A DNA stretch of 64,000 nucleotides from Acidobacteriota bacterium (lineage in GTDB: Bacteria > Acidobacteriota > Terriglobia > Bryobacterales > Bryobacteraceae). The stretch covers positions 229,386-293,385 of the forward strand of contig JACTMJ010000017.1 in assembly GCA_014584705.1 (NCBI GenBank). The letters are read 5' to 3'. Under the pieces are notes generated by a model. That model saw only the letters and a program-made list of their open reading frames with translations, did no database searches and was not told the origin of the DNA. Position 1 is the stretch's first letter; the number at the start of each line of letters is the position of its first letter. Position numbers and translations under genes: made by a program. This document shows positions 1 to 9,900 of the stretch, piece after piece.

Positions 1-2
1 AG

Positions 3-482
3 TCCGGCGTGAGCGGCGCGGGCAGAAAGGCCAGCCTTAAGACCAGCTTTTGCGAAGCGGGCGATAACTTCAGCGTCTATTCCGCCTTCGGTCACCGGCA
101 CGTGCCGGAGGTGCTGCAGAACAGCGGTCTCGAGGAAAACGAGTTCCACTTCGTGGCGCAATTGCTGCCGACGCCGCGCGGCATTCTGGAGACGATCTAC
201 CTTCGGCTTCGCGAAGGCGCCGGTAAGGAAGACGTTGCGGCCGCTTACGATGACGCCTATCGCTCCGAACCCTTTGTGCGGGTTTACAACGCCGGCCAGT
301 TCCCCGATCTTCACGCGGTGCAGCACACCAACTTCTGCGACATCGGCTTCAAGCATTCGGAGGCGAGCCGGATGCTGGTGGTGGTGGCGGTGGAAGACAA
401 CCTGGTGAAAGGCGCCGCGGGACAAGCCGTGCAGAACATGAATCTGATGTTTGGCTTCGAGGAAACGGAGGGTCTGCTGTGA
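3..482 (+). CDS. argC: N-acetyl-gamma-glutamyl-phosphate reductase, C-terminal part
   Basis: This is the 3' end of argC; the frame is open to the left edge, so the N-terminal NAD-binding part and the catalytic cysteine lie outside the window. ArgC reduces N-acetyl-glutamyl phosphate to the semialdehyde, the third step of arginine synthesis. The visible part opens with the family motif SGVSGAGRKA, then GHRHVPEV, which holds the conserved active-site histidine, and LLPTPRGIL. A GTG at 9 lies in frame but inside this conserved region, so it is not the true start. The stop codon overlaps the GTG start of argB in a GTGA arrangement, so the two are probably translationally coupled. Confidence 0.93.
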   Translation, partial: SGVSGAGRKASLKTSFCEAGDNFSVYSAFGHRHVPEVLQNSGLEENEFHFVAQLLPTPRGILETIYLRLREGAGKEDVAAAYDDAYRSEPFVRVYNAGQFPDLHAVQHTNFCDIGFKHSEASRMLVVVAVEDNLVKGAAGQAVQNMNLMFGFEETEGLL

Positions 483-1252
483 CCCTGCTCATCAAACTGG
501 GCGGCACCCTGCTCGACGCCCCGGAATCCCGGATCCGGCTGGCCGGGGAGATCCGAGATGTGGCAAAGGCAGGCCACCGCGTGATAGTGGTCCACGGCGG
601 AGGGAAGCAGATGACGCGCTTCCTGGAAGCGCAGGGCATCAAGAGCAGCTTCGTGAACGGGCTGCGGGTGTCGTCGCCCGAAGTGATTGACGCGCTGCTG
701 AAGGTGGTTGCGGGTTCGGTGAACAAGCAACTGGTGGCCTCGCTCATCGCAGCCGGTTTGCCCGCCGTGGGGATCTCCGGAGTCGATGGCGGATTGGTGG
801 AAGCCGAGCGGTTAAGCGAGGAGTTGGGCGCGGTGGGTCACCCGGTGAGGGCGCGCGCACAACTGCTACGGACGCTGCTTGATGGCGGCTTCACTCCGGT
901 GGTAGCCTGCGTGGGCGGCGATGCCGAGGGCAATATCTACAACGTCAACGCGGATCAGATGGCCTGTATCTGCGCGGCGGGCATGCCGGTAGAACAGTTG
1001 CTCTTTCTCACTGACGTGGAAGGCGTGCTGGATGCGGCGAAGCAGCCGCTGCGCTCGCTGACGATCGCGGATTGCCGGAAGCTGATCGCCGACGGCGTGG
1101 CCGCGGGGGGCATGCAGGCGAAGCTCGAAGCGGCGTGCCGCACGCTCGAAGCGGGCGTGGACACGGTGCGCATCCTGCCCGGTTTTCGCGAGGGCGTCCT
1201 CGCGGAGGCGCTCTCCGGCGCAGAGGCAGGAACAGCCATTCGGCGGGGCTGA
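479..1252 (+). CDS. argB: Acetylglutamate kinase
   Basis: A 257-residue amino-acid kinase that phosphorylates N-acetyl-L-glutamate, the step before ArgC in arginine synthesis. Seen in order are KLGG at residues 6-9, the HGGG substrate loop near 39-42, YNVNADQ near 156-161, LTDVEGV, and GGMQAKL near the C-terminus. The length fits the shorter ArgB type. The GTG start overlaps the argC stop by four bases, and no better start with a ribosome site is visible. The argCB order supports an arginine operon that begins upstream of the window. Confidence 0.95.
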   Translation: MTLLIKLGGTLLDAPESRIRLAGEIRDVAKAGHRVIVVHGGGKQMTRFLEAQGIKSSFVNGLRVSSPEVIDALLKVVAGSVNKQLVASLIAAGLPAVGISGVDGGLVEAERLSEELGAVGHPVRARAQLLRTLLDGGFTPVVACVGGDAEGNIYNVNADQMACICAAGMPVEQLLFLTDVEGVLDAAKQPLRSLTIADCRKLIADGVAAGGMQAKLEAACRTLEAGVDTVRILPGFREGVLAEALSGAEAGTAIRRG

Positions 1253-1452
1253 AGCGGCAACGTCCGGCGGGGGTTGGATTTCGCTTCAGGGAGCGCTGTC
1301 TTCGTCGATCGGCATCGAGCCATGGCAGAGACGGTGACCGGCATTGCGACGGGAACCTGCGGCGGTGGCGTGACACACTGTGCAGCGTTTGGCACTCTTC
1401 TGGAAGGATCGAGATTGGCTCTCTCGGGAATCGGCTGGGGAGTAAGGGAATC

Positions 1453-2583
1453 ATGGCATTTCGGCTGAGCTACCAATGGATGTGCGACGAAGGGTGGAAG
1501 AGCGGTACCACAGGCATATCGCTGCATAGCCACACGTCGGTTTCCAAGGAAAGCGTGGGCATCCTGTTCGAGCATGGCGCCCGTAACCCATTTATTGCCT
1601 GGCTGCTGAACCGGGAGAGCGAGCGATACCAGCGGCACTCCGGCAAACCACTCGACTACAACCGGGCCTACTGGACCTCCCCCGTCACCCCGAAGGAAGC
1701 CTACCGCCTCGAATGCCGCCAGATCTGCGATTCGCTCTCCATGCGTCCGTTCGTGTCCATTACGGATCACGACGATATTGAGGCCAACCTGCGTCTGCAA
1801 GCGCTCGATGAGGGCGACGACATCCCTATCTCCACCGAGTGGACGACGCCGGTGGAGAACACGTTCTTCCATTTCGGAATCCACAATCTGCCACGGGCGG
1901 TGGCGCATGACTTCCACGAGAGGATGCAGGCCTATCGCAATGCTCCTTCCGTGGAGGAGTTGCGCGCCATTCTCGACGATCTTGCGGCGTACCGGGAAGT
2001 TCTGATTGTCCTCAACCATCCCCTCTGGGACGAAGCCGGCATCGGGCAATCCGCGCACGAAGAGATTCTGCCCCGGCTGCTTGCACGCATGCGGGGCCGG
2101 ATTGACGCGCTTGAACTGAACGGCCTCCGCACTTGGCGAGAGAATCTCCGCGTCATGACCCTCTCGGAAACCACGGGCTTGCCGCTGGTTTCGGGCGGAG
2201 ATCGGCATGGGCATGAGCCCAACGCGCTGTTGAACGTAACCAGCGCGGCCACGTTCGCGGAGTTCGTCGAAGAGGTTCGCGCCGGGGAGAGCCACGTCGT
2301 CGTGATGCCGCAATACCGGGAGGGCCGCAAGTTGCGCTGTTTCCAGACTGCGTGGGATATGTTGCGGGATCATCCGGAGCACCCTTACGGAAAGGTGAGT
2401 TGCCTCGACCGCAGCTATCTCATCCGCGATAACGGTGAGCATGCCACGCTCGCCTCGAAGTTTAAGGACGGGACGCCCTGGGTGCTTGCGAAGGTGCTGT
2501 GGGCGATGCGATTGCTCGAACGACCCCGGTTTCGGTCCGCGTTGCGTGTGGCATTATCGGATGGAGAGGGCCTTCCGTCTTGA
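1453..2583 (+). CDS. PHP-domain metal-dependent phosphoesterase-like protein
   Basis: A 376-residue protein with the layout of the PHP superfamily of metal-dependent phosphoesterases. Visible metal-ligand motifs are LHSH (His25 and His27), ITDHDD near residue 100, the STEW glutamate, LNHPLW and the C-terminal GGDRHGHE. The substrate is unknown. The frame stays open further upstream through the end of argB, but that part is only an antisense-like extension; ATG 1453 follows GGAGTAAGGG and begins the conserved part. The stop overlaps the TTG start of the next glycosyltransferase. The tight pairing suggests the two act on the same glycan or sugar phosphate, which is inference only. Confidence 0.8.
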   Translation: MAFRLSYQWMCDEGWKSGTTGISLHSHTSVSKESVGILFEHGARNPFIAWLLNRESERYQRHSGKPLDYNRAYWTSPVTPKEAYRLECRQICDSLSMRPFVSITDHDDIEANLRLQALDEGDDIPISTEWTTPVENTFFHFGIHNLPRAVAHDFHERMQAYRNAPSVEELRAILDDLAAYREVLIVLNHPLWDEAGIGQSAHEEILPRLLARMRGRIDALELNGLRTWRENLRVMTLSETTGLPLVSGGDRHGHEPNALLNVTSAATFAEFVEEVRAGESHVVVMPQYREGRKLRCFQTAWDMLRDHPEHPYGKVSCLDRSYLIRDNGEHATLASKFKDGTPWVLAKVLWAMRLLERPRFRSALRVALSDGEGLPS

Positions 2584-3755
2584 GCAAAGCGCCGCGCGTG
2601 GCATTCGTCTCCGACATCTTTTACGAAGTGAATGGAGCGGCGCTCACCAGCCGCGAGTTCGTGGAGTTTGGTAAGCGCAACGGCCATCCGGTGCTCACGC
2701 TGCATCCGCATACGGAAACGCGCCTCTTCGAAGAGGGTTCCGCGCGCTACGTGGAGTTGCAGCGCAGCCTGGCGACCGTACCGGTGGAAACGGATTTCGG
2801 TTTCGACACCCTGATGTGGCGCTACAAGGGGTTGATCGAGAAAGAGCTGGACCGCTTTCAGCCCGACATCATGCATGTCGTGAGTCCCGGGGATTTGGGG
2901 CTGCTCTCGATCGTGATCGCCCGGCGGCGCAAGCTGCCGATCATCCTCGGCTATCACACCAACCTGCACGAATTCGCGCGGCACCGGCTGGAGAAGGCGC
3001 TCTCCTTTCTTCCGCAGCGCTTCGTGGAGTCCGCGGGCAAGGCGGCCGAAGATCACTCGCTCAGCCTGCTGCTGCAACTCTACAAGCTGGCGTGCGCGTC
3101 CCTCGCGCCGAACCGCGAGTATACAGAACTGCTGGAGAAGGCGAGCGGCAAGCGCTCCTTCGTCATGACGAGGGGGGTGGATACGGTGCAGTTCGATCCG
3201 GCGAAACGAACGCGGCGGGACGATGTGTTCGTCATCGGATTTGTAGGCCGATTGCAGCCGGAGAAGAACGTGCGCACCTTCGCGGAGATCGAGAAGATTC
3301 TGCTGGCGCAAGGGGAGAGCAACTTTCGTTTTTCCATTGTGGGCAGCGGCGGCGAGCAGACGTGGCTGGCGGAGAATATCCAGAATCTCGAACTGCCCGG
3401 CGTGCTGCGCGGAGAGGCCCTGGCCCAAGCCTACGCGAACATGGACGTCTTCGCGTTCACTTCCACGACAGACACGTTCGGCAATGTCGTGCAAGAGGCA
3501 TTCGCTTCCGGGGTTCCCGCCGTGGTGACGCCGGGAGGCGGCCCGAAGTTTATCATTCGCGAGAACGAGACGGGCTTCGTGGCCCACGATGCAGCCGAGT
3601 TCGCCGCGCACATCCGCATGCTGATGGCGGATCGTGCGCGCCTGGTGGAAATGAAGCGCGCCGCCCGCGCCCAAGCCCTCGAAGCAACCTGGGACAAGGT
3701 CTTTGAGGGCGTCTACCGTGCCTACGACTACTGCCTGCACGAAGCGGGCTGCTGA
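2580..3755 (+). CDS. GT4-family glycosyltransferase
   Basis: A GT-B fold glycosyltransferase of family 4, 391 residues from the TTG at 2580. It has an N-terminal acceptor domain (VAFVSDIFYEVNGAA), the domain hinge with HVVSPGDLG and LGYHTNLHEFARH, and a C-terminal nucleotide-sugar domain starting at FVGRLQPEKN and holding the EAFASGVPAVVTPGGG donor-binding motif. The TTG start overlaps the stop of the upstream PHP gene (TTGA) and is preceded by GGAGAGG, so it is preferred over the longer open frame from 2499. Donor and acceptor cannot be told from sequence. A cytoplasmic or membrane-face role in glycolipid or polysaccharide assembly is likely. Confidence 0.88.
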   Translation: MSKAPRVAFVSDIFYEVNGAALTSREFVEFGKRNGHPVLTLHPHTETRLFEEGSARYVELQRSLATVPVETDFGFDTLMWRYKGLIEKELDRFQPDIMHVVSPGDLGLLSIVIARRRKLPIILGYHTNLHEFARHRLEKALSFLPQRFVESAGKAAEDHSLSLLLQLYKLACASLAPNREYTELLEKASGKRSFVMTRGVDTVQFDPAKRTRRDDVFVIGFVGRLQPEKNVRTFAEIEKILLAQGESNFRFSIVGSGGEQTWLAENIQNLELPGVLRGEALAQAYANMDVFAFTSTTDTFGNVVQEAFASGVPAVVTPGGGPKFIIRENETGFVAHDAAEFAAHIRMLMADRARLVEMKRAARAQALEATWDKVFEGVYRAYDYCLHEAGC

Positions 3756-3770
3756 GCGGAACAAACACCG

Positions 3771-3790
3771 AACGGATCCGAACGGATCCG
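3771..3790. repeat. Tandem 10-bp repeat with palindromic core
   Basis: The decamer AACGGATCCG occurs twice head to tail between the glycosyltransferase and the permease. Each copy holds the palindrome CGGATCCG. It may be a small binding site or a chance duplication. No function is assigned. Confidence 0.5.
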
Positions 3791-3830
3791 CTCAGCCAAT
3801 CCCCAAGTCACGCTGTACACTGGAGCGAGT

Positions 3831-5237
3831 ATGGACCTGGCAGCAGACACCCGCGGCATGGCCACTCCCACCCTGGTTCGCCAGTTGGGCGTGGTGAGTG
3901 CGACGGCGCTCGTGGTCTCGAACATGATCGGGACCGGGATCTTCACCACCACCGGGTTCCTGGCCGGAGATCTGGGAGCGCCGTACCTGATTCTGGGCAT
4001 CTGGCTGGTGGGCGCGGTTGTGGCCCTATGCGGCGCATTCTGCTATTCGGAATTGGGCGTGAACTTCCCGAGTTCCGGGGGTGAGTACGTGTATTTGAGC
4101 CGCGCTTACGGGCTCACCTGGGGCTTCATGTCCGGATGGGTTTCGTTCTTCGCGGGTTTCTCCGCTCCCATTGCCGCGGCGGCGCTGGCTTTCTCCGAAT
4201 ATCTCGGCTACTTCTACCCGCAATTGCAGCAGGAACAGGCGCGGGTGATTTGGGAATCGTCTTACCTCACGCTGCGGGTGGGGGGCGCGCAGTACACGGC
4301 TGCGTCCATCATCGCGGTCTTCACCATTCTGAATTGCGTGGGCGTGACGCGGGCGGCCAAGGTGCAGAACGTTCTCACGGGCACCAAACTGGCCGTGGTG
4401 CTGGCGTTCATTGTCTTTGGGATTCTGGTGGGGACGGGCGACTGGAGTTCCTTCTCCCAACCCGCCGTGCGCACGTCCACGACACCGCTCGCGTCGCAGT
4501 TCGCCATCAGCCTCTTCTGGGTGTACTTCGGCTACAGCGGATGGAACGCCGCGACGTACGTGGCGGAGGAACTGCGCCAGCCGCGCCGCACCCTTCCTAT
4601 CGCGCTGGCTCTGGGGACGGCGGTGGTGGCGCTGCTTTACATTGGCCTGAACGTCACCTTCATTTACGGAACGGGCGTCGAATCCATGAAGGGCGTCTTC
4701 GCGGTCGGGAGCCTGGCCGCTTCGAAGCTCTTCGGGCCGGAAATCTCGGGGATCTTCAGCGCCCTGATGGCGATCTCCATTCTCTCGACGGTGAACGCGA
4801 TGGTTACGATCGGTCCGCGTGTTTACTACGCGATGGCGCGGAACGGAGCGTTCTTCGGCTTCGCACGCAAAGTGAACCCGCGCTTTCATACGCCCATCCC
4901 GGCCATCCTGTGCCAGGGCGTTTGCTCCATCCTGATGACGATCACGCCGTTTCCGCAACTGGTGGTGTATATCGGCTTCAGCCTGACGTTCTTCACGGTG
5001 ATGGCGGTAGCTTCGCTGTTCCTGTTTCGCCGTCGCCCCAATTGGGAGAAACTTCCGGTGGTGAGCTTCGCGTGGCCGCTGATGCCCGCCGTCTTCGTAC
5101 TGGTGGGCGTATGGATGATCGTCTACGGAATTCTGTTGCAGCCCATCGTCTCGGCGGCTGCCATTCTGACGATCGCGGCGGGCGCGGCGGCCTACCATCT
5201 GGCGGTCAAGGGCCGCTTCCCCGGCGAGGCCGCATAG
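3831..5237 (+). CDS. APC-family amino acid permease
   Basis: A 468-residue polytopic inner-membrane transporter of the amino acid-polyamine-organocation superfamily, with about twelve hydrophobic segments. The first unwound helix motif, SNMIGTGIFTTTG, sits near residues 27-39, and SELGVNFPSSGGEYVYL follows, both typical of LAT-like and general amino acid exchangers. The C-terminal part holds ARNGAFFGFARKVNPRFHTPIPAI, another family hallmark. ATG 3831 is preceded by GGAGCGAG. The substrate is probably a neutral amino acid but cannot be fixed. The gene stands alone between the glycosyltransferase and the desaturase. Confidence 0.9.
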   Translation: MDLAADTRGMATPTLVRQLGVVSATALVVSNMIGTGIFTTTGFLAGDLGAPYLILGIWLVGAVVALCGAFCYSELGVNFPSSGGEYVYLSRAYGLTWGFMSGWVSFFAGFSAPIAAAALAFSEYLGYFYPQLQQEQARVIWESSYLTLRVGGAQYTAASIIAVFTILNCVGVTRAAKVQNVLTGTKLAVVLAFIVFGILVGTGDWSSFSQPAVRTSTTPLASQFAISLFWVYFGYSGWNAATYVAEELRQPRRTLPIALALGTAVVALLYIGLNVTFIYGTGVESMKGVFAVGSLAASKLFGPEISGIFSALMAISILSTVNAMVTIGPRVYYAMARNGAFFGFARKVNPRFHTPIPAILCQGVCSILMTITPFPQLVVYIGFSLTFFTVMAVASLFLFRRRPNWEKLPVVSFAWPLMPAVFVLVGVWMIVYGILLQPIVSAAAILTIAAGAAAYHLAVKGRFPGEAA

Positions 5238-5331
5238 GCGGCTGGAAACGGATTTACACAAAGCTTACAATGGCGCGCCAAGACCTCGGCTAAGGTGGAA
5301 TTATTACCCCACCTTTTCGAGGAGTTCCCCG

Positions 5332-6189
5332 TTGTCCACTGAAGCCATTGAATTGCGTGATCCGCACAAGATCAATTGGGTCACCACCGTTGCCCTCGCC
5401 CTCTTGCACGTGGGTGCCGTGGCCGCACTGTTTTTCTTTAGCTGGAAGGCCCTTATCGTAGCCGTCGTTTTGCACTGGATGTGCATCGGCTGGGGCATCG
5501 GGATGGGCTACCACCGGCTGCACACCCACCGGTCTTACAAAGTCCCCCGGCCGCTCGAATACTTTTTCGCGGTGCTTGGGACGATGACGCTCGAAGGCGG
5601 GCCGATCTTCTGGGTGGCCACGCACCGGCTGCATCACCAGTATTCCGATAAGGAAGGCGATCCGCACTCGCCCAACGACGGTGCCTGGTGGGCGCACGTG
5701 GGCTGGATTCTGCTCGGGGAAGCCGGGCACAACGATACGCGACGAATGTCCCGCTATGCGCCGGATCTTGGCCGGATTCCGTTTTACCGCTGGCTGAATA
5801 CTTACCACTACGTGCCCACGGTGATTCTCGGCGTGGTGCTGCTTGCTTTCGGCGGTCTCTCGATGTTCCTCTGGGCGCTCTGCTTCCGCATCGTGTTCGG
5901 GCTGCATGCCACGTGGCTTGTGAATTCCGCGACGCACATGATCGGCACCCGCCGCTTCGAGACGAAGGACCTTTCCACGAATAGCTGGTGGGTCGCGCTT
6001 CTGACCTTCGGAGAGGGCTGGCACAACAACCACCATGCGCACCCGACCTCGGCCCGGCATGGCTTGGTGTGGTGGGAAGTGGATATGACCTGGCTCCAGA
6101 TCAAACTGCTCGAAAAGCTGGGGATCGCCAGCATGGTGCGGGAAGCTAGCGCGACGGAAGCGATACCAGGCACGAAGGTGGCGGCGTAG
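5332..6189 (+). CDS. Acyl-CoA desaturase (delta-9 type fatty acid desaturase)
   Basis: A 285-residue membrane di-iron desaturase that introduces a double bond into acyl-CoA or acyl-lipid chains. The three histidine boxes are clear: HRLHTHRS near residues 62-69, HRLHHQYSDKEGDPHSP near 99-115, and HNNHHAHPTSARHG near 231-244. Four hydrophobic segments bracket them. The start is TTG 5332, preceded by CGAGGAG at a normal distance; no ATG fits the conserved N-terminus. A strong hairpin follows the stop, so this is the last gene of the first plus-strand block. It is a likely factor in membrane fluidity. Confidence 0.92.
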   Translation: MSTEAIELRDPHKINWVTTVALALLHVGAVAALFFFSWKALIVAVVLHWMCIGWGIGMGYHRLHTHRSYKVPRPLEYFFAVLGTMTLEGGPIFWVATHRLHHQYSDKEGDPHSPNDGAWWAHVGWILLGEAGHNDTRRMSRYAPDLGRIPFYRWLNTYHYVPTVILGVVLLAFGGLSMFLWALCFRIVFGLHATWLVNSATHMIGTRRFETKDLSTNSWWVALLTFGEGWHNNHHAHPTSARHGLVWWEVDMTWLQIKLLEKLGIASMVREASATEAIPGTKVAA

Positions 6190-6215
6190 GCCGCGGGCGA
6201 ACGCGATTGGCAACG

Positions 6216-6249
6216 AGGTCCCTTCCGCGAGCAATCGCGGAAGGGACCT
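6216..6249. terminator. Perfect 15-bp stem-loop between convergent genes
   Basis: Arms at 6216-6230 and 6235-6249 pair perfectly around a GCAA tetraloop. It lies between the stops of the desaturase (+) and the cytochrome (-), so it can end transcripts from both sides. The flanking T-run is poor, so termination may depend on the stem. Confidence 0.7.
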
Positions 6250-6276
6250 TCGCATTTCCAGGCCGAACTCGCGGAG

Positions 6277-6759
6277 CTATAGGCCCGCGCCGGGCTGCAC
6301 CGGACGCGGTTGGCGCTTCACCGGGGCGGCCGGCGGGGGGTTCTTCGCCGGTTTCTTTTCGCCGTGATGGCAGGTGTAGCAGGTGACTTCGCGCTTACCG
6401 TCGAAATGCGTGGCGACAATGGCGTCCGTCATCTTTTTCATGTGGCGTGCCGTTTCTTTCTCCTCCTTGTCGTCCCTCTCCCATTCGTCCTTAATGTGGC
6501 AGAACGTGCACTGGACGCCCAGGGAGTCTTTCCAGGACTTCATGATGAACTCCAGACGATTGGCCGGGAGCCCGGTGAAGACCTTGATGTTCATGTACGC
6601 CTGCTCAGCGGGGCGGCTATCTGAACCCTCCACCCAGGGGCTCTTCGGCGGAGCTCCGGCGGGCGGGGCCTCCTGCGATTGCAGGTGGCCGGGGGCCACA
6701 ACAAATGCAAATGCCGCGCCGAGCGCGCAGACCGATGCGAACGACAGAAATTTGCTCAT
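6277..6759 (-). CDS. Dihaem c-type cytochrome, reaction-centre cytochrome-like
   Basis: A 160-residue exported cytochrome. A signal segment covers about residues 1-29. Two haem-binding motifs are visible, CTFCH at 84-88 and CYTCH at 127-131, with a methionine-bearing helix (ARHMKKMTDAI) between them that may give an axial ligand. The segment MNIKVFTGLPANRLEFIMKSW resembles the tetrahaem subunit of photosynthetic reaction centres, a family common as small periplasmic cytochromes in non-phototrophic Acidobacteriota. The C-terminus is proline- and lysine-rich. ATG 6759 starts at the signal peptide; the long open frame upstream runs antisense through the receptor 3' end and is not part of the gene. 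Confidence 0.82.
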   Translation of the reverse strand: MSKFLSFASVCALGAAFAFVVAPGHLQSQEAPPAGAPPKSPWVEGSDSRPAEQAYMNIKVFTGLPANRLEFIMKSWKDSLGVQCTFCHIKDEWERDDKEEKETARHMKKMTDAIVATHFDGKREVTCYTCHHGEKKPAKNPPPAAPVKRQPRPVQPGAGL

Positions 6760-6861
6760 TGTGCGAGGTTCCGATCCCAGAATTTTCCGCCCTCCCAGTG
6801 GGAAGGCCATGCGATGGATTATATCCCTGCCGGCCGGCGCATGGCGGAGGCGGTATGGAAG

Positions 6862-6898
6862 AAAAACGCCACCGGCAACATAAAGGTTACCGGTGGCG
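6862..6898 (-). terminator. Rho-independent terminator of TonB receptor 1
   Basis: On the minus strand a 9-bp GC-rich stem (arms 6890-6898 and 6867-6875) is followed directly by five T residues (6862-6866). It begins 26 bases past the stop of the receptor gene and separates it from the cytochrome. Confidence 0.8.
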
Positions 6899-6923
6899 CT
6901 GGTTTGAAGAATGCAGTGCCGGG

Positions 6924-9900
6924 TTAGAACGTCATGCGCAAGCCCACCTGAATGCTGCGAGCCGCGGCTGCGCTGCCTACCACTCCAAAACCGGGCGCGC
7001 CAAAAACACGTCCCGGTGTGCCGAAATTGGCATGGTTGGGCAGGTTGAAGAACTCGCCGCGAAGCTGGATGATGCGGCCCTCGCCGGGCAGCGGGAAGTT
7101 TCGCAGCACGCTCATATTCAACCCGAAGTATCCGTCCGAGCGCAGGATGTTCACGCCCTGATTGCCGAACTGAGCCGCGGCCGGTTGGGAGAAGGCCTCG
7201 GTGCGGAACCAGCGGTCGAGCATGCGCTCCGAACCGCTCAGGTTGGGATCTCCGGAAACATCGGCGCGCAAGCTGCCGATGGCGGAGAAGACGGTATTCA
7301 CTTGCGTGGTAACAGTGAATGGCGCACCCGCCTGCCAGTTCAGGATGCCGCCCACGCTCCAATCTCCTACGAGGTAGCGGATCGGATTATCGGCAAGGAA
7401 CTTTCTCCCTTTGCCGAACGGCAACTCGTAGACGCTGCTGAAAGTGGCGCGGTGCGGGATGTCGTTTTCGCTGGGGCCGTAATCCGCCCGGCGATTATAG
7501 TAGTTCGAATAGACGCCGCCCTCGGCGCCCACCGCCGAACCGCCCTCGTTCGTGTTGTTGAGGAATTTTGACCAGGTGTAGGTGACCAGGAAGTTCCACC
7601 CCGCGGAGAAGCGCTTTTCCGCCCGCAGCATCATCGCATGATAGTTCGACAAGCCAAGAGAGGGCCGTTCAATGGTGACGTTCGTAAATTGCGGGTAGGG
7701 ACGGTCAATCTGCTTGGAAGTCGCCGTCAGGTTCTGTGGCAGCACCTGATTGATTGGCATGTTCGCGCTCGACAGCTTGCGGGATGCATTCGCGAGGTAG
7801 GCGGCCTCCACCATTGTGTTCCCCGGCAACTGGTGCTGCACGGTGAAGTTCCATTGCATGGAATATCCGGCGCGCCGGTTGGTCTCAAAGAACGTAACCG
7901 CCGTATTGGGATTCGCACCGTACTTGACCGCTCCGAAGCGGTCGTCGAGCACCGGTGCGGCGAGGGAATAGGAGGGAACGCCATCGCGGAGGAAGAACGG
8001 CGTTGTGATTCCGTTATCCGGCGAGTTGACGCTGGCGCTGTTCTCAAACCCGAGGCTCGCGGCCGTGGGCGCTCCGGCATCGAACGGATGCGCGAAGAAG
8101 GTTCCAATTCCGGCTCGAATCACCGTCTTCTCGCTGCCCAGCGGACGCCAGGCGAAGCCCACGCGCGGCCCGAAGTTGTTTAGATCGGTGTCGTAGGCGC
8201 TGGTGCGGAATCCACCTACTCCCATGAACTTGACGATTCCGGGTGTTCCGGAAACCGGGTTGATCCCCGTTGGATCGAATCCGTTCATGCGGTCGCTTCG
8301 ATCATGGATGGGCGTATCGGTCTCCCAGCGGACGCCTAGATTCAAGGTCAGGTTCTGGCTCACGGTCCATTCATCCTGGGCGAACCAGGCGATGTAATCG
8401 CTGTAACGGTCGAGGATCATCGTCTCCCGGCTGGCGAAGGTCAACGGTGCGCCCGTGAGCAGGGAAGCAAGACCGAATCCCGTCCCGTTCACGCCCGGAT
8501 TCCCTGTGGAAAGCGGGCTGAACGTGAAACTGCCAGAGACGCTGGGGCGGTTAATCTCGTAGTTGATCGAACGCCGGAATTCGTAGCCGAATTTCATGCT
8601 GTGCCGGCCCTGAATCCAGGAGATGTTGTCGATGTATTGGAACTGCCGAATCGGGAACTGCCGGCGCTCATGGTTCCCGGCTCCCATGGTCCGCATTCCG
8701 GTGACCGCCATGGTTGGGAAGGAATCATCCGGAACGCCTTTCAGGCCTAGCTTGGAGGGCCAGTTCCCACCCAGGCCGTATGCGCGCGTCCAGTTGATCC
8801 GGTCGCCCACGGTGACGCGGAATTCATTCACCACGGTGGGCGTGATGGTGCGCGTGTAGGTGCCGTAATAAAAATTCTGGTGGCGCAGCGCGGGGATACG
8901 ATTCTCCGCGCCGATGTTCGTCATCACGGTAGAGAAATCGAGGTTGTCCGAGTTGTACATGTACCGAAAACTCACGCGGTCCTTGTCGGTAAGGTTGTAG
9001 TCGCCCTTGGCAAGGTACGCGTCGCGCGTGAGAATCTGTGAATAGTTGGTGGAGAAATTATTGGCTCCGGAAGCATTCGCGGCCGCCTTGTTGGGCAGCG
9101 GGTAGAACGGGATGAATGCGGCGCCCACGGCGTCGATGCGGTTGGTGGGAATGACGTTGTTGGCGAACTGGCCGCGCTGTACTTTTCCGCCCACCACCTG
9201 GTTAGAGAGCGGATCGTAAACCCGAATCAACGCGCCCGCTGCCGTGAGCGTCTTGCTGAAATCACCGGTACGCTGTTCCACTTGGGGAACGGTGAACTGG
9301 TCAGTGAATCCTTCGATCCGGCGGGAGCCCTCATAGGCGAAGAAGAAAAAGGCCTTGTTGCGGCCATCGAAAAACTTCGGAATGAAGACCGGGCCGCCGA
9401 CCGTGACGCCGAAGACGTTGTAGCGCAGCGGCGCGCGCACTTTGTGGCCTTCCCGGAACGGAGCGAAGAAGTTGGCGGCGTCGAACTTGTCGTTGCGGAG
9501 ATACTCATAGGCAGAGCCGCGAAGCTGGTTCGTACCGCTCTTCGTCGTTGCGACGATCACGCCCCCTGCCGAGCCGCCGAACTCGGCCGCGTAGTTATTC
9601 GAAAGCACCTTCACTTCGGCCACCGTTTCGACGGGCGGGTCCGTATCCACCTGCCCGATTCCGAGTCGCATATTCTGGATCGTTCCGCCATCCATGTAAA
9701 AGCTCTGGCTTTGGGTGCGTCCGCCCGCGAGGGAAAAGTTCGGCTTCCCTCCTGTGTCGTAATTCACGAACACGGCGGCACCGGTCATCTGGATGATATT
9801 CATCGTTCGCCGGTCGCCGAGCGGCATATCCTGCACATTTCGCGCTTCGACGAGCTGCGAAGAATCCGAGGTGCGGGTTTCGAGCAAGGGTGCCTGGTCC

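Noticed and set aside
955..2442. 495-codon minus-strand open frame
   Set aside because: It lies antisense to argB and the PHP gene, which have clear motifs; the translated product is rich in His/Arg and matches no family.
4026..5261. 411-codon minus-strand open frame
   Set aside because: Antisense shadow of the APC permease; charged low-complexity product without domains, caused by the high GC content.
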